A stretch of 64,000 nt of DNA from Pseudaminobacter salicylatoxidans (GTDB taxonomy: Bacteria; Pseudomonadota; Alphaproteobacteria; Rhizobiales; Rhizobiaceae), in NCBI RefSeq assembly GCF_003148475.1, contig NZ_QGGG01000018.1, positions 1-64,000 of the forward strand, read 5' to 3'. The notes beneath the pieces are model-generated. The model was not told where the DNA came from and searched no databases. It was given only the letters and a program-made list of their open reading frames with translations. Positions 47,265 through 57,555 of the stretch are shown here, piece after piece. Position 1 is the stretch's first letter. Each line of letters starts with the position of its first letter. The position numbers and the translations under genes are program-made.

Positions 47265-47804
47265 TCAACGCACCTGATCGAGCAGGCGCTTGCACTCCAG
47301 AAGGTCGAACAGCGCTTCCTGAAGCAGCGCGCGATTGTCACGCGAAAGCTTGCCGCTGTCGGATTGCACAGGCCCCTCCTCATCGGATTTGCCGAGGCCG
47401 AAGAAGCGGCGGCTGGGCTTGGCCTTCGGCTCGCCGACCAGCATTTCATCATCGAGACGCGGCTGGGCAGCCGAAGTCATGGGCGCGGCATCCACCTGCT
47501 TGCGCTGCGCGATCGCTTCCACGGCAGCAAGATCACCATTGCCGATGGCCACCAGAAACTGGTTGCCGTTCTCGCGCAGCAGCTTCTGCACGCCTTTGAT
47601 CGTGTAGCCCTGATCGTAGAGCATGTGGCGGATGCCCTTGATCAGCTCGACATCCTGCGGTCGGTAGTAGCGGCGGCCGCCGCCGCGCTTCATCGGCTTG
47701 ATCTGGTTGAAGCGCGTTTCCCAGAAACGCAGGACGTGCTGAGGCAGATCGAGCTCTTCAGCGACCTCGCTGATCGTGCGGAAGGCGTCGGGACTCTTTT
47801 CCAT
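47265..47804 (-). CDS. MerR-family transcriptional regulator
   Basis: This 179-residue protein has an N-terminal MerR winged helix domain: [25 protein letters not shown], then [22 protein letters not shown]. No metal-binding Cys cluster or drug-binding domain follows, only a charged region and a C-terminal helix ([19 protein letters not shown]). It resembles the HspR-like subgroup often found after ihfA in alphaproteobacteria. I chose the ATG at 47802-47804. Its targets are unknown. Confidence 0.88.
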   Translation of the reverse strand: MEKSPDAFRTISEVAEELDLPQHVLRFWETRFNQIKPMKRGGGRRYYRPQDVELIKGIRHMLYDQGYTIKGVQKLLRENGNQFLVAIGNGDLAAVEAIAQRKQVDAAPMTSAAQPRLDDEMLVGEPKAKPSRRFFGLGKSDEEGPVQSDSGKLSRDNRALLQEALFDLLECKRLLDQVR

Positions 47805-48115
47805 GAGCGCAACCCTCGTTCGAAAGCCGGTGCGACAAATTTGCGAAACGGCCTCACCGGCCAGCCCCGTTCTGTGGGACCGAATCTGTTCGGCCATACA
47901 GCCACGATCTTCCGAAACCCGGCGTCGCTTCGGACGTCGGCACCTGGCGAACAGCCATTCTCAGCCGGTCAGGCAAACCGGGAACGCGTCCGTAGACCGA
48001 TTCGTACTATATATCAGCGATTTGTATGCCAATATTCAAGGCCCGCGCCAAAGGCAGCCTGGCTTATCAACCGCGCATATCCGTCAAGGGTTACGGGCCA
48101 CCTTCCGGTCAGCCC
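47805..48115. other. Gene-free stretch between ihfA and merR
   Basis: The 311 bp hold no credible coding frame or RNA gene that I can recognise. An AT-rich patch around 48006-48036 (minus strand TTGGCA followed 15 bp later by TATAGT) may be the merR promoter, although the spacing is short. Confidence 0.4.
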
Positions 48116-48445
48116 CTATTTGCCGCCGTTGCCGGCCTTGGTCTTGTTCTGGTGAGAGCGCAGGATACGGCTTTTGAGCACGTTCGAGGCCTTGAAGGTC
48201 ATGACCCTGCGCGGCAGGATCGGCACTTCCTCACCCGTCTTGGGGTTGCGGCCGATGCGCTCGTTCTTGTCGCGAACGTGGAACGTGGCGAAGGACGAAA
48301 GCTTGACCGTCTCGCCGCGCACGATCGCGTCACAGATTTCGTCGAGGACGGCCTCGACGAGCTGAGCGGATTCGGTGCGTGAAAGGCCGACCTTGCGGTA
48401 AACGGCTTCAGCAAGATCGGCGCGGGTAATTGTCTTTGCCGCCAT
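48116..48445 (-). CDS. ihfA: Integration host factor subunit alpha
   Basis: IhfA with IhfB bends DNA for replication, recombination and transcription. The 109-residue protein has the HU/IHF fold: [41 protein letters not shown] and the DNA-binding arm [21 protein letters not shown] prefer the ATG at 48443-48445 by family alignment; an ATG five codons upstream abuts a GAGG too closely for normal initiation. The merR gene follows and fabH precedes it on the same strand. Confidence 0.95.
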   Translation of the reverse strand: MAAKTITRADLAEAVYRKVGLSRTESAQLVEAVLDEICDAIVRGETVKLSSFATFHVRDKNERIGRNPKTGEEVPILPRRVMTFKASNVLKSRILRSHQNKTKAGNGGK

Positions 48446-48649
48446 GGGTGCAGCAACCATCCTCGAGGAAATGGAAATTCGTCACGATCTTCGAGACGTT
48501 AGAAAATTGGCCCGCCTAGGTCAAGGACCGAACTTTTCTCTTTCCGATTGATTTTGAATCGTTTTCGCCGTTCGAACCAGCCGTGGCAAGGCACTGCGGG
48601 CTGGATGCAGGCCGTCCGCCGTGGCATCGGCGACACGGCCTTTCCTTGC

Positions 48650-49621
48650 CTACCAGCGCAGCAGCACCGCGCCCCAGGTGAAGCCCCCACCCATGGCCTC
48701 GAGCAGTACGAGATCGCCCTTCTTGATACGCCCGTCGGCAACGGCCGTCGAAAGCGCCAGGGGCACGGAAGCCGCCGAGGTGTTGCCGTGCTGATCGACG
48801 GTGATCACCACCTTGTGCTCGGCGATGCCGAGTTTTCTGGCGGAAGCGTCGATAATGCGCTTGTTCGCCTGATGCGGCACGAACCAGTCGAGATCGTCTG
48901 CGGTGATTCCCGCCTCGCCGAAAGTGGCCTCGATCACGTCAGTAATCATGCCCACCGCATGCTTGAAGACCTCGCGGCCCTCCATGCGCAGATGGCCGAC
49001 CGTGCCGGTCGTGGAGGGACCGCCGTCGACATAGAGCTTGTCCTTGTGCGCGCCGTCAGAGCGCAGGCTGGCTGCGAGAACGCCGCGGTCGGCGATCGTG
49101 CCTTCGCCTTCCGCCGCTTCCAGCACCAGTGCCCCGGCACCGTCACCGAAAAGCACGCAGGTCGAGCGGTCATTCCAGTCGAGGATGCGCGAGAACGTCT
49201 CCGAACCGATCACCAGAACGCGTTTTGCCAGCCCCCCGCGAATGTAGAGGTCGGCGGTCGTGACGGCATAGACGAAGCCCGAGCAGACAGCCTGCATGTC
49301 GAAGGCAAAGCCATGATGCATGCCGAGCCGGTTCTGGATCTCCACGGCGGTGGCCGGGAACGTGTTGTTGGGTGTGGATGTGGCCAGGACGATCAGGTCG
49401 ATATCGGCGGGTGTCAGCCCGGCATCGTCGAGCGCCGCCCGCGCGGCCGCCTCGCCCAACGTGGCGGTCGTCTCCTCATCCGCCGCGATATGGCGCTGCC
49501 GGATGCCGGTGCGCTGGACGATCCACTCGTCCGAGGTCTCGACCACGCCTTCGAAATCGGCATTCTTCATGATGCGGCGCGGCAACGAAGAGCCGATGCC
49601 ACGCACAATCGATCTGATCAT
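48650..49621 (-). CDS. fabH: Beta-ketoacyl-ACP synthase III
   Basis: FabH condenses acetyl-CoA with malonyl-ACP to start fatty-acid synthesis. The 323-residue thiolase-fold enzyme has the catalytic triad visible: Cys113 in AVCSGF, His250 in [10 protein letters not shown] and Asn280 in [15 protein letters not shown] lies 7 bp before the ATG. It follows plsX by 8 bp, the classic plsX-fabH pair. Confidence 0.97.
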   Translation of the reverse strand: MIRSIVRGIGSSLPRRIMKNADFEGVVETSDEWIVQRTGIRQRHIAADEETTATLGEAAARAALDDAGLTPADIDLIVLATSTPNNTFPATAVEIQNRLGMHHGFAFDMQAVCSGFVYAVTTADLYIRGGLAKRVLVIGSETFSRILDWNDRSTCVLFGDGAGALVLEAAEGEGTIADRGVLAASLRSDGAHKDKLYVDGGPSTTGTVGHLRMEGREVFKHAVGMITDVIEATFGEAGITADDLDWFVPHQANKRIIDASARKLGIAEHKVVITVDQHGNTSAASVPLALSTAVADGRIKKGDLVLLEAMGGGFTWGAVLLRW

Positions 49622-49629
49622 AGAAAGTC

Positions 49630-50697
49630 CTATTCGTTGCTGGCGTCCGCGTGGTTGCTGGGCTTTGCGGACGACTGAAGGTGCCGCGCATGGAACAGAT
49701 CGAGATCGGCCTCTATCCGGTCCAGCAACCGGTTTCGCACCATGTCGTAGCCGAGTTCGATAGCCGCTGCGAATCCTTCCGAGTCGGTCCCACCGTGACT
49801 TTTTACCACAATCCCGTTGAGACCGAGAAAAACACCGCCATTGGCACGGCGCACATCCATTTTTTCGCGTAGGCGCTTGAAGGCGCCTTTGGCAAAGATG
49901 TAGCCGATTTTCGCCATCAGCGTCCGGCTCATCGCCGCGCGCAGATATTCGCCGATCTGCCGGGCGGTGCCTTCGGCTGTCTTGAGCGCGATATTGCCGG
50001 CGAAGCCCTCGGTCACCACCACGTCGACCGTCCCCTTGCCGATGTCGTCGCCCTCGACGAATCCGCGATAGTCCATCGCCATCTTGCCGGCCTCACGCAG
50101 CAGGCGGCCGGCATCCTTGACCTCTTCCTGGCCCTTGATCTCCTCGACGCCGACATTGAGCAGGCCAACGGTCGGGCGCTCCATACCGAACAGCGCGCGC
50201 GCCATTCCGGTGCCGAGAATCGCGAAGTCCACGAGTTGATGGGCATCGGCTCCGATGGTGGCGCCGACATCCAGCACCACGCTTTCGCCGCGCATCGTGG
50301 GCCAGATGGCTGCGATGGCCGGACGGTCGATGGTGGCCATGGTGCGCAGGCAGAATTTCGACATCGCCATCAGCGCGCCGGTGTTGCCGGCCGAGATGCA
50401 GGCGTCCGCCTCGCCATTCTTCACCGCCTCGATGGCGCGCCACATGGAGGAAACCCGGCGACCATGGCGCAGCGCCTGACTGGGCTTGTCGTCCATGCTC
50501 ACGGCCACGTCGCAATGGTGGAACTCGGTGATCTCCGCAAGCTTGGGATGTTTGTTCAGTTCCGGCCGTACGGAATCTTCCCGGCCGTAGACAATGAAAC
50601 GCACGTCACTGCGGCGCACCGCGACCGCCGCAAGGGCAGGAATGACAATACCGGGACCATGGTCGCCGCCCATGGCATCGATGGAAATTCGGATCAC
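49630..50697 (-). CDS. plsX: Phosphate acyltransferase PlsX
   Basis: PlsX makes acyl-phosphate from acyl-ACP for phospholipid synthesis. The 355-residue protein has the opening [14 protein letters not shown], then [14 protein letters not shown] and [13 protein letters not shown] near the active site. I chose the GTG at 50695-50697 because the family begins there; the frame is open 25 codons further upstream, but that segment is not homologous. The SD is weak. DUF177 lies upstream and fabH downstream on the same strand. Confidence 0.94.
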   Translation of the reverse strand: MIRISIDAMGGDHGPGIVIPALAAVAVRRSDVRFIVYGREDSVRPELNKHPKLAEITEFHHCDVAVSMDDKPSQALRHGRRVSSMWRAIEAVKNGEADACISAGNTGALMAMSKFCLRTMATIDRPAIAAIWPTMRGESVVLDVGATIGADAHQLVDFAILGTGMARALFGMERPTVGLLNVGVEEIKGQEEVKDAGRLLREAGKMAMDYRGFVEGDDIGKGTVDVVVTEGFAGNIALKTAEGTARQIGEYLRAAMSRTLMAKIGYIFAKGAFKRLREKMDVRRANGGVFLGLNGIVVKSHGGTDSEGFAAAIELGYDMVRNRLLDRIEADLDLFHARHLQSSAKPSNHADASNE

Positions 50698-50803
50698 TCG
50701 ATCTTCACTCTCATTGGTCGAAAGGCGAGGTGCCTGAGGCTTGGCGAAAATAGCGGTTTTGAGCCGTCGCACAACCGAGATTTAGCGATGGCTTGGAAAC
50801 TCT

Positions 50804-51361
50804 TCAGGATTTATCGAGCAGCGAACGGAGCTTTCGCTGCAGTTCGCCTTCCACCGGCTCATCGCTTTCGTCGTCCGCGGCCGCTTGCAGCGAAACTCCG
50901 GACTTGCGCGGATAGGGATCGATTCCCAAGCCGAAGAACTCCTCGGCAAATGCACCGACATCGACCGTATCGCCCGAGAAAAGTTCCGGACTGTCCGGTC
51001 CTTCCGCATCAAGCAGAATTTCGCCGCCGGTTTCGAAACCGAGGCGCGCAAGCTTGGAATCTTGCGGCAGGAAGAGCCCGGAAACCTCCTCCGAGATGTG
51101 GTTGCGAACCGGATCGAGCGTCACCACGCAGGTCTGGACGATGTCCGCCTCGACCCTGCCCTCGACCCTCACGCCATTGCGCTTCCATGCCGTCACCAGC
51201 AATTCGATGCGGAAACGCTCCACGGCATCGAGGCCATGCGCCTCGGCCAGCGCGGCGCGCTGCTTCTCGTCGGCCTCGAACACCACCGGGAGGCCCTTTT
51301 GCGGCAACCGCGCCACGTGGACAGGGAACGAAACAGGGCTGGAAATCTCAACATCCTTCAT
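50804..51361 (-). CDS. DUF177 (YceD-like) protein
   Basis: The 185-residue protein has the DUF177 features: RFRIELLVTAWKRNGVRVEG, then QTCVVTLDPVRNHISEEV with its Cys, and an acidic middle. YceD relatives sit beside rpmF-plsX-fabH in many bacteria, and a plant relative is needed for 23S rRNA accumulation. Here rpmF is missing between it and plsX. I chose the ATG at 51359-51361 because GGAGG lies 6 bp upstream, in the coding frame; an ATG four codons earlier (51373) has no SD. Confidence 0.87.
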   Translation of the reverse strand: MKDVEISSPVSFPVHVARLPQKGLPVVFEADEKQRAALAEAHGLDAVERFRIELLVTAWKRNGVRVEGRVEADIVQTCVVTLDPVRNHISEEVSGLFLPQDSKLARLGFETGGEILLDAEGPDSPELFSGDTVDVGAFAEEFFGLGIDPYPRKSGVSLQAAADDESDEPVEGELQRKLRSLLDKS

Positions 51362-51377
51362 AATGGCCTCCATTGTT

Positions 51378-51917
51378 TCAGGCCGCGCCTGCAACGGGAA
51401 AACGGATGGTGCCGGCCTGGATGGCTTCCGAATCCTGCGCGGCCAGCGCCTTGTCGGCTTCGATGACATAGCCGGCCAGCGCATCCACCTGTGGCCAGCT
51501 CTCGCTGTCGGGGCGGATATTGCGTTTCAGCGCCGCGGCGAGCGCCGGCCTGTCGTCCCGCTCCAGCGCATCGGCGTAGGATGCGGTGCGCCCATAATAC
51601 ATGCGCGCCAGCTTCTTCATGCGCTTGGGCACGCCCATATCGCCGATTCCCAGATCGCGCAGCGAATGCTCGACCTCGGCGAAGAATTCATCAATGAGAA
51701 TCTGCGCGATCTCGCGCGAGACACCGCTCTCGTCGCGCATCCGATGCTGGAACAGGAACATATGCAGCGCCAGCATCTCGAAGCGGCCAAGCGGGGTATC
51801 CGGCGCGTCCCAATCAGAATAAAAGAATGGCTGCCGCGCCGCCGCCACGATTTCGGCATAGAGCGCGTTGGTAATCGATCGGTTGTTGCGTTCGCGGCCG
51901 AACAGGCGCTTGAACAT
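51378..51917 (-). CDS. Ubiquinol-cytochrome c reductase chaperone (CBP3-like)
   Basis: The 179-residue soluble protein matches the ubiquinol-cytochrome c chaperone family (mitochondrial Cbp3): LYAEIVAAARQPFFYSDW, PLGRFEMLALHMFLFQHRM and FFAEVEHSLRDLGIGDMGVPKRMKK-type segments. In mitochondria Cbp3 helps synthesis and assembly of cytochrome b; the bacterial role is presumed similar. I chose the ATG at 51915-51917 with GGAGG 8 bp upstream. It is the first gene of a minus-strand run into DUF177 and plsX, divergent from bamE. Confidence 0.88.
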   Translation of the reverse strand: MFKRLFGRERNNRSITNALYAEIVAAARQPFFYSDWDAPDTPLGRFEMLALHMFLFQHRMRDESGVSREIAQILIDEFFAEVEHSLRDLGIGDMGVPKRMKKLARMYYGRTASYADALERDDRPALAAALKRNIRPDSESWPQVDALAGYVIEADKALAAQDSEAIQAGTIRFPVAGAA

Positions 51918-52042
51918 GAGGGCAGCCTCCGTGGGGAACCGTTTCGCGACGTGGCCTTGTTGCATCGGCGCGCAAGCTGGTTTACCGGTTTTGCGGCTCC
52001 GTGCAAGCAGTGCACGCCGGAAGTGATTTGAAGGAGTTGTTG

Positions 52043-52561
52043 TTGAACTCGCTGAAATTCAAGACCATCTCTTCGCCAGCCCTTGTCGGGGCGGTTTCGG
52101 TGCTTGCCGCGGCGACCCTCTCCGGCTGCAGCACATCCAGCACCATGGACAGCCTTTCGCCCGGCGAAACGCTGACGCAGGGCTATGTCATCGACCAGCA
52201 GCAGATCGACCAGGTTCCTGTCGGCTCCAGCCGCGAACAGGTTCTGCTGGCGCTTGGCAGCCCCTCCACCACCGCGACTTTCGACAACGAGGTGTTCTAC
52301 TACATCTCGCAGAAGCGCAGGCGTCCGGTCGCTTTCATGAACCCGCACATCGTGGATCAGCGTGTCCTGGCGGTCTATTTCGGTGAAGACGGCCGCGTGA
52401 CGCAGATCGCCAATTACGGCCTGAAGGACGGCAAGGTGTTCGATTTCATCGGCCGCGTGACGCCAACGGGCGGCAAGGACCAGAATTTTATCGGCCAGCT
52501 CATTTCGGGCGCGGGCGCCAAGCCGACCCTGCCCATCGGCGGCGGCGGCCCCACCGGCTGA
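52043..52561 (+). CDS. bamE: Outer-membrane protein assembly factor BamE (SmpA/OmlA)
   Basis: BamE is a lipoprotein of the BAM complex that inserts beta-barrel proteins into the outer membrane. The 172-residue protein has lipobox ATLSGC and the SmpA/OmlA domain with GSSREQVLLALGSPSTTATF, FYYISQKR and VLAVYFGEDGRVTQIANYGL. AAGGAG is followed by three TTG codons; the third, at 52043, is correctly spaced (6 bp) and is the likely start. A strong terminator follows. Confidence 0.92.
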   Translation: MNSLKFKTISSPALVGAVSVLAAATLSGCSTSSTMDSLSPGETLTQGYVIDQQQIDQVPVGSSREQVLLALGSPSTTATFDNEVFYYISQKRRRPVAFMNPHIVDQRVLAVYFGEDGRVTQIANYGLKDGKVFDFIGRVTPTGGKDQNFIGQLISGAGAKPTLPIGGGGPTG

Positions 52562-52582
52562 CCTGCCCGAATACCGGACACG

Positions 52583-52615
52583 AAAAACCCGCGGATCGCT
52601 CCGCGGGTTTTTTTT
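52583..52615. terminator. Bidirectional terminator between bamE and hppA
   Basis: AAAAACCCGCGGA (52583-52595) and TCCGCGGGTTTTT (52600-52612) form a perfect 13-bp stem with a TCGC loop, followed by three more T. A and T runs on both sides serve the convergent genes. Confidence 0.95.
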
Positions 52616-52635
52616 ATCAGCGGCATGCCTGCCGG

Positions 52636-54783
52636 TTACACCCCACCGTGTGCCAGCACCGCCAACAGCAGGAGCGCCATGATATTGGTGATCTTGATCG
52701 CCGGATTCACCGCCGGGCCGGCGGTGTCCTTATAAGGATCGCCGACCGTATCGCCGGTTACGGATGCCTTGTGCGCTTCCGAACCCTTCAGATGACGCAC
52801 TCCATCCTTGTCGGAGAAACCGTCCTCGAAGGATTTCTTGGCGTTGTCCCACGCGCCGCCGCCTGAAGTCATGGAGATAGCAACGAACAGCCCGTTGACG
52901 ATGACGCCAAGCAGTGAGGCTCCGAGCGCCGCAAAGGCCGACGCCTTGGAACCCGAGATCAGAAGCACGCCGAAATAGACGACCAGAGGTGCCAGCACCG
53001 GCAGCAGCGACGGCAGGATCATCTCCTTGATCGCCGCCCTGGTCAGCAGATCGACCGCGCGTGCATAGTCCGGCCTTTGCGTGCCGGCCATGATACCCGG
53101 ATTCTCCCGGAATTGACGGCGCACCTCCTCCACGATGGAACCGGCCGCGCGCCCCACCGCCGTCATGGCGATGCCACCGAACAGATATGGGATGAGGCCG
53201 CCGAACAGCAGGCCGGCAACGACATAGGGATTGGAAAGATCGAAGGAGATCTCGCCCATGCCCTGGAAATACGGGAACTTGTCGCCATTGGCCGCAAAGT
53301 AGCGCAGGTCGTTGGAGTAGGCTGCGAACAGCACCAGCGCGCCGAGGCCGGCCGAACCGATGGCATAACCCTTGGTCACCGCCTTGGTGGTGTTGCCCAC
53401 CGCATCCAGCGCATCGGTGGACTGGCGCACTTCCTTCGGAAGCCCCGCCATTTCGGCAATGCCGCCGGCATTGTCGGTCACCGGTCCGAAGGCATCGAGC
53501 GCCACGATCATGCCGGCAAGGCCCAGCATGGTGGTCACCGCGATCGCCGTGCCGAACAGTCCGCCAAGCTGGTAGGTGGTGATGATGCCGCCGACGATGA
53601 CGATAGCTGGCAGCGCCGTCGATTCGAGCGACACTGCCAGCCCCTGGATCACATTGGTGCCGTGGCCGGTCACTGATGCCTGGGCAATGGAGATGACCGG
53701 GCGTTTGCCCGTGCCTGTGTAGTATTCGGTGATCACCACGATCAGGCCTGTCACGATCAGGCCGATCACCCCGCAGACGAACAGGCTGCCGCCCGTTACC
53801 GCCTGCCCCGCGACGGTGCCGATCTCGCCCCAGCCAATGGTGAGCGACGTGGCCACCGCAAGGCCCAGGATGGACAGGATGCCGGTTACCACAAGGCCTT
53901 TGTAGAGCGCGCCCATGATCGAGCCATTGGCGCCGAGCTTGACGAAGAAGGTGCCGACGATGGAGGTGATGATGCAGGCGCCGCAGATCACCAGCGGATA
54001 GAGCATGACGCTGCCCAGAACTTCGCTGCCGCCGAAGAAGATGGCCCCGAGCACCATGGTGGCGACCACGGTCACCGCATAGGTCTCGAAAAGGTCGGCT
54101 GCCATGCCGGCGCAGTCGCCGACATTGTCGCCCACATTGTCGGCGATTGTCGCCGGGTTGCGTGGATCATCCTCGGGAATGCCCGCCTCGACCTTGCCCA
54201 CGAGGTCGCCGCCGACATCCGCCCCCTTGGTGAAGATGCCGCCGCCGAGACGCGCGAAGATGGAAATCAGCGAGGCGCCGAAGCCGAGCGCCACCAGCGC
54301 ATCGACAACCGTCCGGTTGTCGGGCGCAAGGCCCATCGGGCCGGTCAGCACCCAGTAGTAGACGGAGACGCCCAGCAGCGCGAGACCCGCCACCAGAAGG
54401 CCGGTGATGGCGCCGGACTTGAAGGCGATATCGAGCCCTGCCGCAAGGCTGTTGGTCGCGGCCTGCGCGGTGCGCACGTTGGCGCGCACCGAGACATGCA
54501 TGCCGATGAAGCCGGCCGCGCCCGAAAGCACGGCGCCGATCAGGAAACCGATCGCTGCTATAGCCGAAAGCAGCCACCAGGCGAGAAGGAAAACCACGAT
54601 GCCAACGATGGCGATGGTTCTGTACTGACGCGCAAGATATGCCTGTGCCCCCTCCCGGATGGCAGCGGAAATTTCCTGCATGCGTGCGTTGCCCTGGTCA
54701 GATGCGAGTACCGACCGTGTCGCCCAGATGGCGTAAAGGACAGATAGCAAGCCGCAGGCAATGACGACGTAAAGCATGGTCAT
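52636..54783 (-). CDS. hppA: Membrane-bound H+-pumping pyrophosphatase, K+-independent type
   Basis: HppA hydrolyses pyrophosphate and pumps H+ across the membrane. The 715-residue protein has about sixteen membrane segments and the substrate site [18 protein letters not shown] followed by [19 protein letters not shown] and [18 protein letters not shown]. In the [10 protein letters not shown] segment (about 463-472) Lys and, three residues later, Thr occupy the positions that are Ala and Gly/Ala in K+-dependent enzymes, so it should not need K+. GGGAAG lies 8 bp before the ATG at 54783. Confidence 0.96.
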   Translation of the reverse strand: MTMLYVVIACGLLSVLYAIWATRSVLASDQGNARMQEISAAIREGAQAYLARQYRTIAIVGIVVFLLAWWLLSAIAAIGFLIGAVLSGAAGFIGMHVSVRANVRTAQAATNSLAAGLDIAFKSGAITGLLVAGLALLGVSVYYWVLTGPMGLAPDNRTVVDALVALGFGASLISIFARLGGGIFTKGADVGGDLVGKVEAGIPEDDPRNPATIADNVGDNVGDCAGMAADLFETYAVTVVATMVLGAIFFGGSEVLGSVMLYPLVICGACIITSIVGTFFVKLGANGSIMGALYKGLVVTGILSILGLAVATSLTIGWGEIGTVAGQAVTGGSLFVCGVIGLIVTGLIVVITEYYTGTGKRPVISIAQASVTGHGTNVIQGLAVSLESTALPAIVIVGGIITTYQLGGLFGTAIAVTTMLGLAGMIVALDAFGPVTDNAGGIAEMAGLPKEVRQSTDALDAVGNTTKAVTKGYAIGSAGLGALVLFAAYSNDLRYFAANGDKFPYFQGMGEISFDLSNPYVVAGLLFGGLIPYLFGGIAMTAVGRAAGSIVEEVRRQFRENPGIMAGTQRPDYARAVDLLTRAAIKEMILPSLLPVLAPLVVYFGVLLISGSKASAFAALGASLLGVIVNGLFVAISMTSGGGAWDNAKKSFEDGFSDKDGVRHLKGSEAHKASVTGDTVGDPYKDTAGPAVNPAIKITNIMALLLLAVLAHGGV

Positions 54784-55009
54784 ATGCCGATCTTCCCTGA
54801 TTGTCGCCCGGCAGAACCCCTCCCCGGGCTGCGATGGCGGCCGGTGGCGAATTGCCGCGCGGCCTGCGACAATTTGTGCGAAACGGGCGACGTAACGTCA
54901 AGGGCTGTTCGGAGAATCATCAAGAATCGACGCCTTGTCCTTGTTCAGACAGGCAAAATCGCAACGATCCGCTCTCGTGGATCGTCGCGAGAGAATCATC
55001 GAGAAGCGC

Positions 55010-55504
55010 TCAGGCAATGTCGCCGTCGGGCTGGTTGACGAAAATCAGAACGGCCAGAATCGTCATATAGAATTTGAAAGCCGCTTCCTGCCCGTTCCAG
55101 GTTTGCGATTGCCACATGGCAAACCACTCCCCGCCGATCACCATGAAGCCGAAATACCAGACCAGGAAGCCCACGGTCGCGGCCACCACGACGAAGCGCT
55201 TGGCCTGATTGAAGACCGCCCCGGATGCCATGCGTGCCTGCCACAGTCTCCAGGCAGCGATCAGGAACAGGATGCAGGTCAGCGCCTCGCCGGCTATGAT
55301 CAGCCAATAACCGGCCGTCCAAAGCGCCGGATTGGTGATCGACCGGTACATCAGCGCATTGCCCGGGAAGGTCGTGTCCATGCTCAGCACATGCTGGACG
55401 AAGGCGTAATTGGAACCATAGTCGGTTATATTGCCGAACGCGACGAGAAAGGCGAACGCCGCCAGACAAAGACACATGACGATTTTGGAATAGCGGAAGG
55501 TCAT
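55010..55504 (-). CDS. DUF2165 membrane protein
   Basis: The 164-residue protein has four predicted membrane helices and the DUF2165 pattern: FRYSKIVMCLCLAAFAFLVAFGN, ALWTAGYWLIIAGEALTCIL, WYFGFMVIGGEWFAMWQS. The function is unknown. AAGGAG lies 9 bp before the ATG at 55502-55504. That start overlaps, on the other strand, a possible ATG of the neighbouring small gene. About 225 bp separate it from hppA, with nothing recognised there. Confidence 0.87.
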   Translation of the reverse strand: MTFRYSKIVMCLCLAAFAFLVAFGNITDYGSNYAFVQHVLSMDTTFPGNALMYRSITNPALWTAGYWLIIAGEALTCILFLIAAWRLWQARMASGAVFNQAKRFVVVAATVGFLVWYFGFMVIGGEWFAMWQSQTWNGQEAAFKFYMTILAVLIFVNQPDGDIA

Positions 55505-55550
55505 GGCAAACACTCCTTGGACGAGCTTTGAAAACCCTCCCAAAAGCTCC

Positions 55551-55814
55551 ATGAGTCCCGAAGAAATGGCAATCGTCACCCCCATGGAAATCGCCTTGAC
55601 GGCAACCGCTCAGCGCCATGCCTCCCGGATCGGCATTCTCGAGCAGGTTCTCGCGATCCGCCTGCCCGAAACCTGTCAGGCGGGCGATGCCGTCTCTCTG
55701 GAAATCGACGGTGCAGTCCACGAATTCAGCATAAGCCGCCGCGCCTGGAGGATACGCCGTGCGGACGCACTGCTGGAGATCACGCTGGACTTTCCAGCGC
55801 GCCCCGTTCGCTGA
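55551..55814 (+). CDS. Small hypothetical protein
   Basis: The 87-residue product has GILEQVLAIRLPETCQAGDAV and SLEIDGAVHEFSISRRAW, which read like a small beta-rich domain, and its composition fits real coding. I do not recognise a family. The start is uncertain: ATGs at 55503 (overlapping the DUF2165 start on the other strand), 55551, 55566 and 55584 are in frame, none with a good SD. It ends 15 bp from the MFS gene on the opposite strand. Confidence 0.5.
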   Translation: MSPEEMAIVTPMEIALTATAQRHASRIGILEQVLAIRLPETCQAGDAVSLEIDGAVHEFSISRRAWRIRRADALLEITLDFPARPVR

Positions 55815-55829
55815 GGCAAAATATCGAAA

Positions 55830-57056
55830 TCAGCCTTCGCCTTCCGAGCCGGCTTCCGCAAGCTGGCGCCGGCGCGACAGGAGCAACCAGCCCAGCGCAG
55901 CGAGGCAGACGATGGTAACGGGGAATATCACCCAGTTCAGCGTTTCCCAGCCATGGGCGTTGTAGATCCGGCCGGACATCAGCGAAGCGAAAGCGACGCT
56001 GCCGAACAGCACGAAATCGTGGAAGCCCTGCACCTTGCCCTTCTCGGACGGCTCGTAGGATTCGGCGACCAGCGCGGTCGCGCCGATGAAACCGAAATTC
56101 CAGCCCAGACCGAGCAGGATCAGCGCGGACCAGAACTGCCACAGTTCGATGCCCGACAGCGCGACCAGCGCACAGCCGACCAACAGCACGAAGCCGACGA
56201 GAATGATGATGGGGGCGCCAAAGCGATGAATGAGCCTGCCGGTGAAGAAACTCGGCCCGAACATGGCCATGACGTGCCAGGAAATGCCGAGCGTTGCCTC
56301 ATCCGGCGAGAAGCCGCAGCCGACCATGGCCAGCGGTGCGCCGGTCATGACGAAGGTCATCAGAGCATAGGAGCCCACGCCGCACAGCAGCGCCACGATG
56401 AAAAGCGGCTGCGAGATGATCTCCATCAGCGGACGGCCGCTGTCGCCGATGGCGGCATGGCCGTGCGAAGCGTTCTTGACCCGCAGGAAAGACAGGATGA
56501 CCGCACCAACCGCTGCAAGCACGATGATGGCGGCAAACGAACCGGCAAACATCACCGGTGCCAGCAGTTCACGCGTGAAGATGACGATCTGCGGCCCCAG
56601 AATGGCGGTGACGATGCCGCCTGCAAGGACGAAGGAAATCGCGCGCGCCCGGAACTCGCGCGGCGCATTGTCGGCAGCCGCGAAACGGAACTGCTGCACG
56701 AAGGAGTTGCCGATGCCGACAGCCATGAGGCTGAATGCAAAGAGCCAGAAATTCATCTGGAAGAGCGCGATGGTGGCCAGCAGCCCGCCCAGCGCCGTCA
56801 GCCCGGTGCCGGTCACGAAACCGTTGCGCGGGCCGAGTTTCCGGATGATGGCGGCAGCCGGCAGCGCACCGACCGCCGTTCCGATATTGAAGCCGGTGAT
56901 CGGAGCGGTAGCCAGCGACTTGTCGGCGTCGAGAAGGTAATGGCCGGCCAGCGCGCCGAGCGAAATGCAGATGGGGGTGGCCGAACCGATAATCGCCTGC
57001 GACGCGGCGAGGATCAGTGCCGTTCGCCTGGCATTGCGGTCAACCATACCCGTCAT
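55830..57056 (-). CDS. MFS transporter
   Basis: The 408-residue protein has twelve predicted membrane segments, with the first helix region TALILAASQAIIGSATPICI and a DNAPREFRARAISFV loop typical of a poorly characterised MFS group. It would move a small molecule; the substrate is unknown. Its ATG overlaps the nusB stop by one base (TAATG), and AGGGG lies 7 bp upstream, so it is made from the ribH-nusB message. Confidence 0.9.
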   Translation of the reverse strand: MTGMVDRNARRTALILAASQAIIGSATPICISLGALAGHYLLDADKSLATAPITGFNIGTAVGALPAAAIIRKLGPRNGFVTGTGLTALGGLLATIALFQMNFWLFAFSLMAVGIGNSFVQQFRFAAADNAPREFRARAISFVLAGGIVTAILGPQIVIFTRELLAPVMFAGSFAAIIVLAAVGAVILSFLRVKNASHGHAAIGDSGRPLMEIISQPLFIVALLCGVGSYALMTFVMTGAPLAMVGCGFSPDEATLGISWHVMAMFGPSFFTGRLIHRFGAPIIILVGFVLLVGCALVALSGIELWQFWSALILLGLGWNFGFIGATALVAESYEPSEKGKVQGFHDFVLFGSVAFASLMSGRIYNAHGWETLNWVIFPVTIVCLAALGWLLLSRRRQLAEAGSEGEG

Positions 57057-57553
57057 TATGCACCCCTGCCCTTGCCTTCGCCGCGCACGCGGCGGGCCAC
57101 ACGATCAAGCACGGCATTCACCAGCTTGGGCTCGTCCTCGACATAGAACGCCTTGGCGATGTCGACATATTCCGAAACGATAACGGCGACCGGCACGTCG
57201 CTGCGCAGCATCAGTTCAAAGACGCCGGCGCGCAGGATGGCGCGTAACGTGGAATCGAGGCGCGACAGTGGCCAGTCGTCGGTCAACGCCTGGCGGATGA
57301 CCGGATCGACCGTCTTCTGGTTCTCGACCACCCCGGCCAGGATCGCACGGAACCATTGCGGGTCCGCCTCGCGGTAGAGGTCGCCGTCCACTTCCTTGCC
57401 GAGCCGGAAGGCTTCGTATTCGGCGGTGATTTCAAGCAGGCCGCTGCCTGCTACGTCCATCTGGTAAAGCGCCTGCACGGCGGCAAGGCGGGCAGCGCCG
57501 CGTTTGTTGGCCTGGCGCGGCTGCGGGCGCTGGTTATCGGTAGGCTCGGTCAA
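57056..57553 (-). CDS. nusB: Transcription antitermination factor NusB
   Basis: NusB with NusE/S10 binds boxA RNA in rRNA antitermination. The 165-residue protein has the helical domain with [15 protein letters not shown] near the N-terminus and ending [17 protein letters not shown]. It starts with TTG at 57551-57553, preceded by GGGAG 7 bp upstream, 2 bp after the ribH stop. ribH-nusB is a common pairing. Confidence 0.95.
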   Translation of the reverse strand: MTEPTDNQRPQPRQANKRGAARLAAVQALYQMDVAGSGLLEITAEYEAFRLGKEVDGDLYREADPQWFRAILAGVVENQKTVDPVIRQALTDDWPLSRLDSTLRAILRAGVFELMLRSDVPVAVIVSEYVDIAKAFYVEDEPKLVNAVLDRVARRVRGEGKGRGA

Positions 57554-57555
57554 GA

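Noticed and set aside
52636..57553. Absence of thiL between nusB and hppA considered as gene loss
   Set aside because: Gene order varies among rhizobia and thiL could lie elsewhere; the window cannot show a loss.
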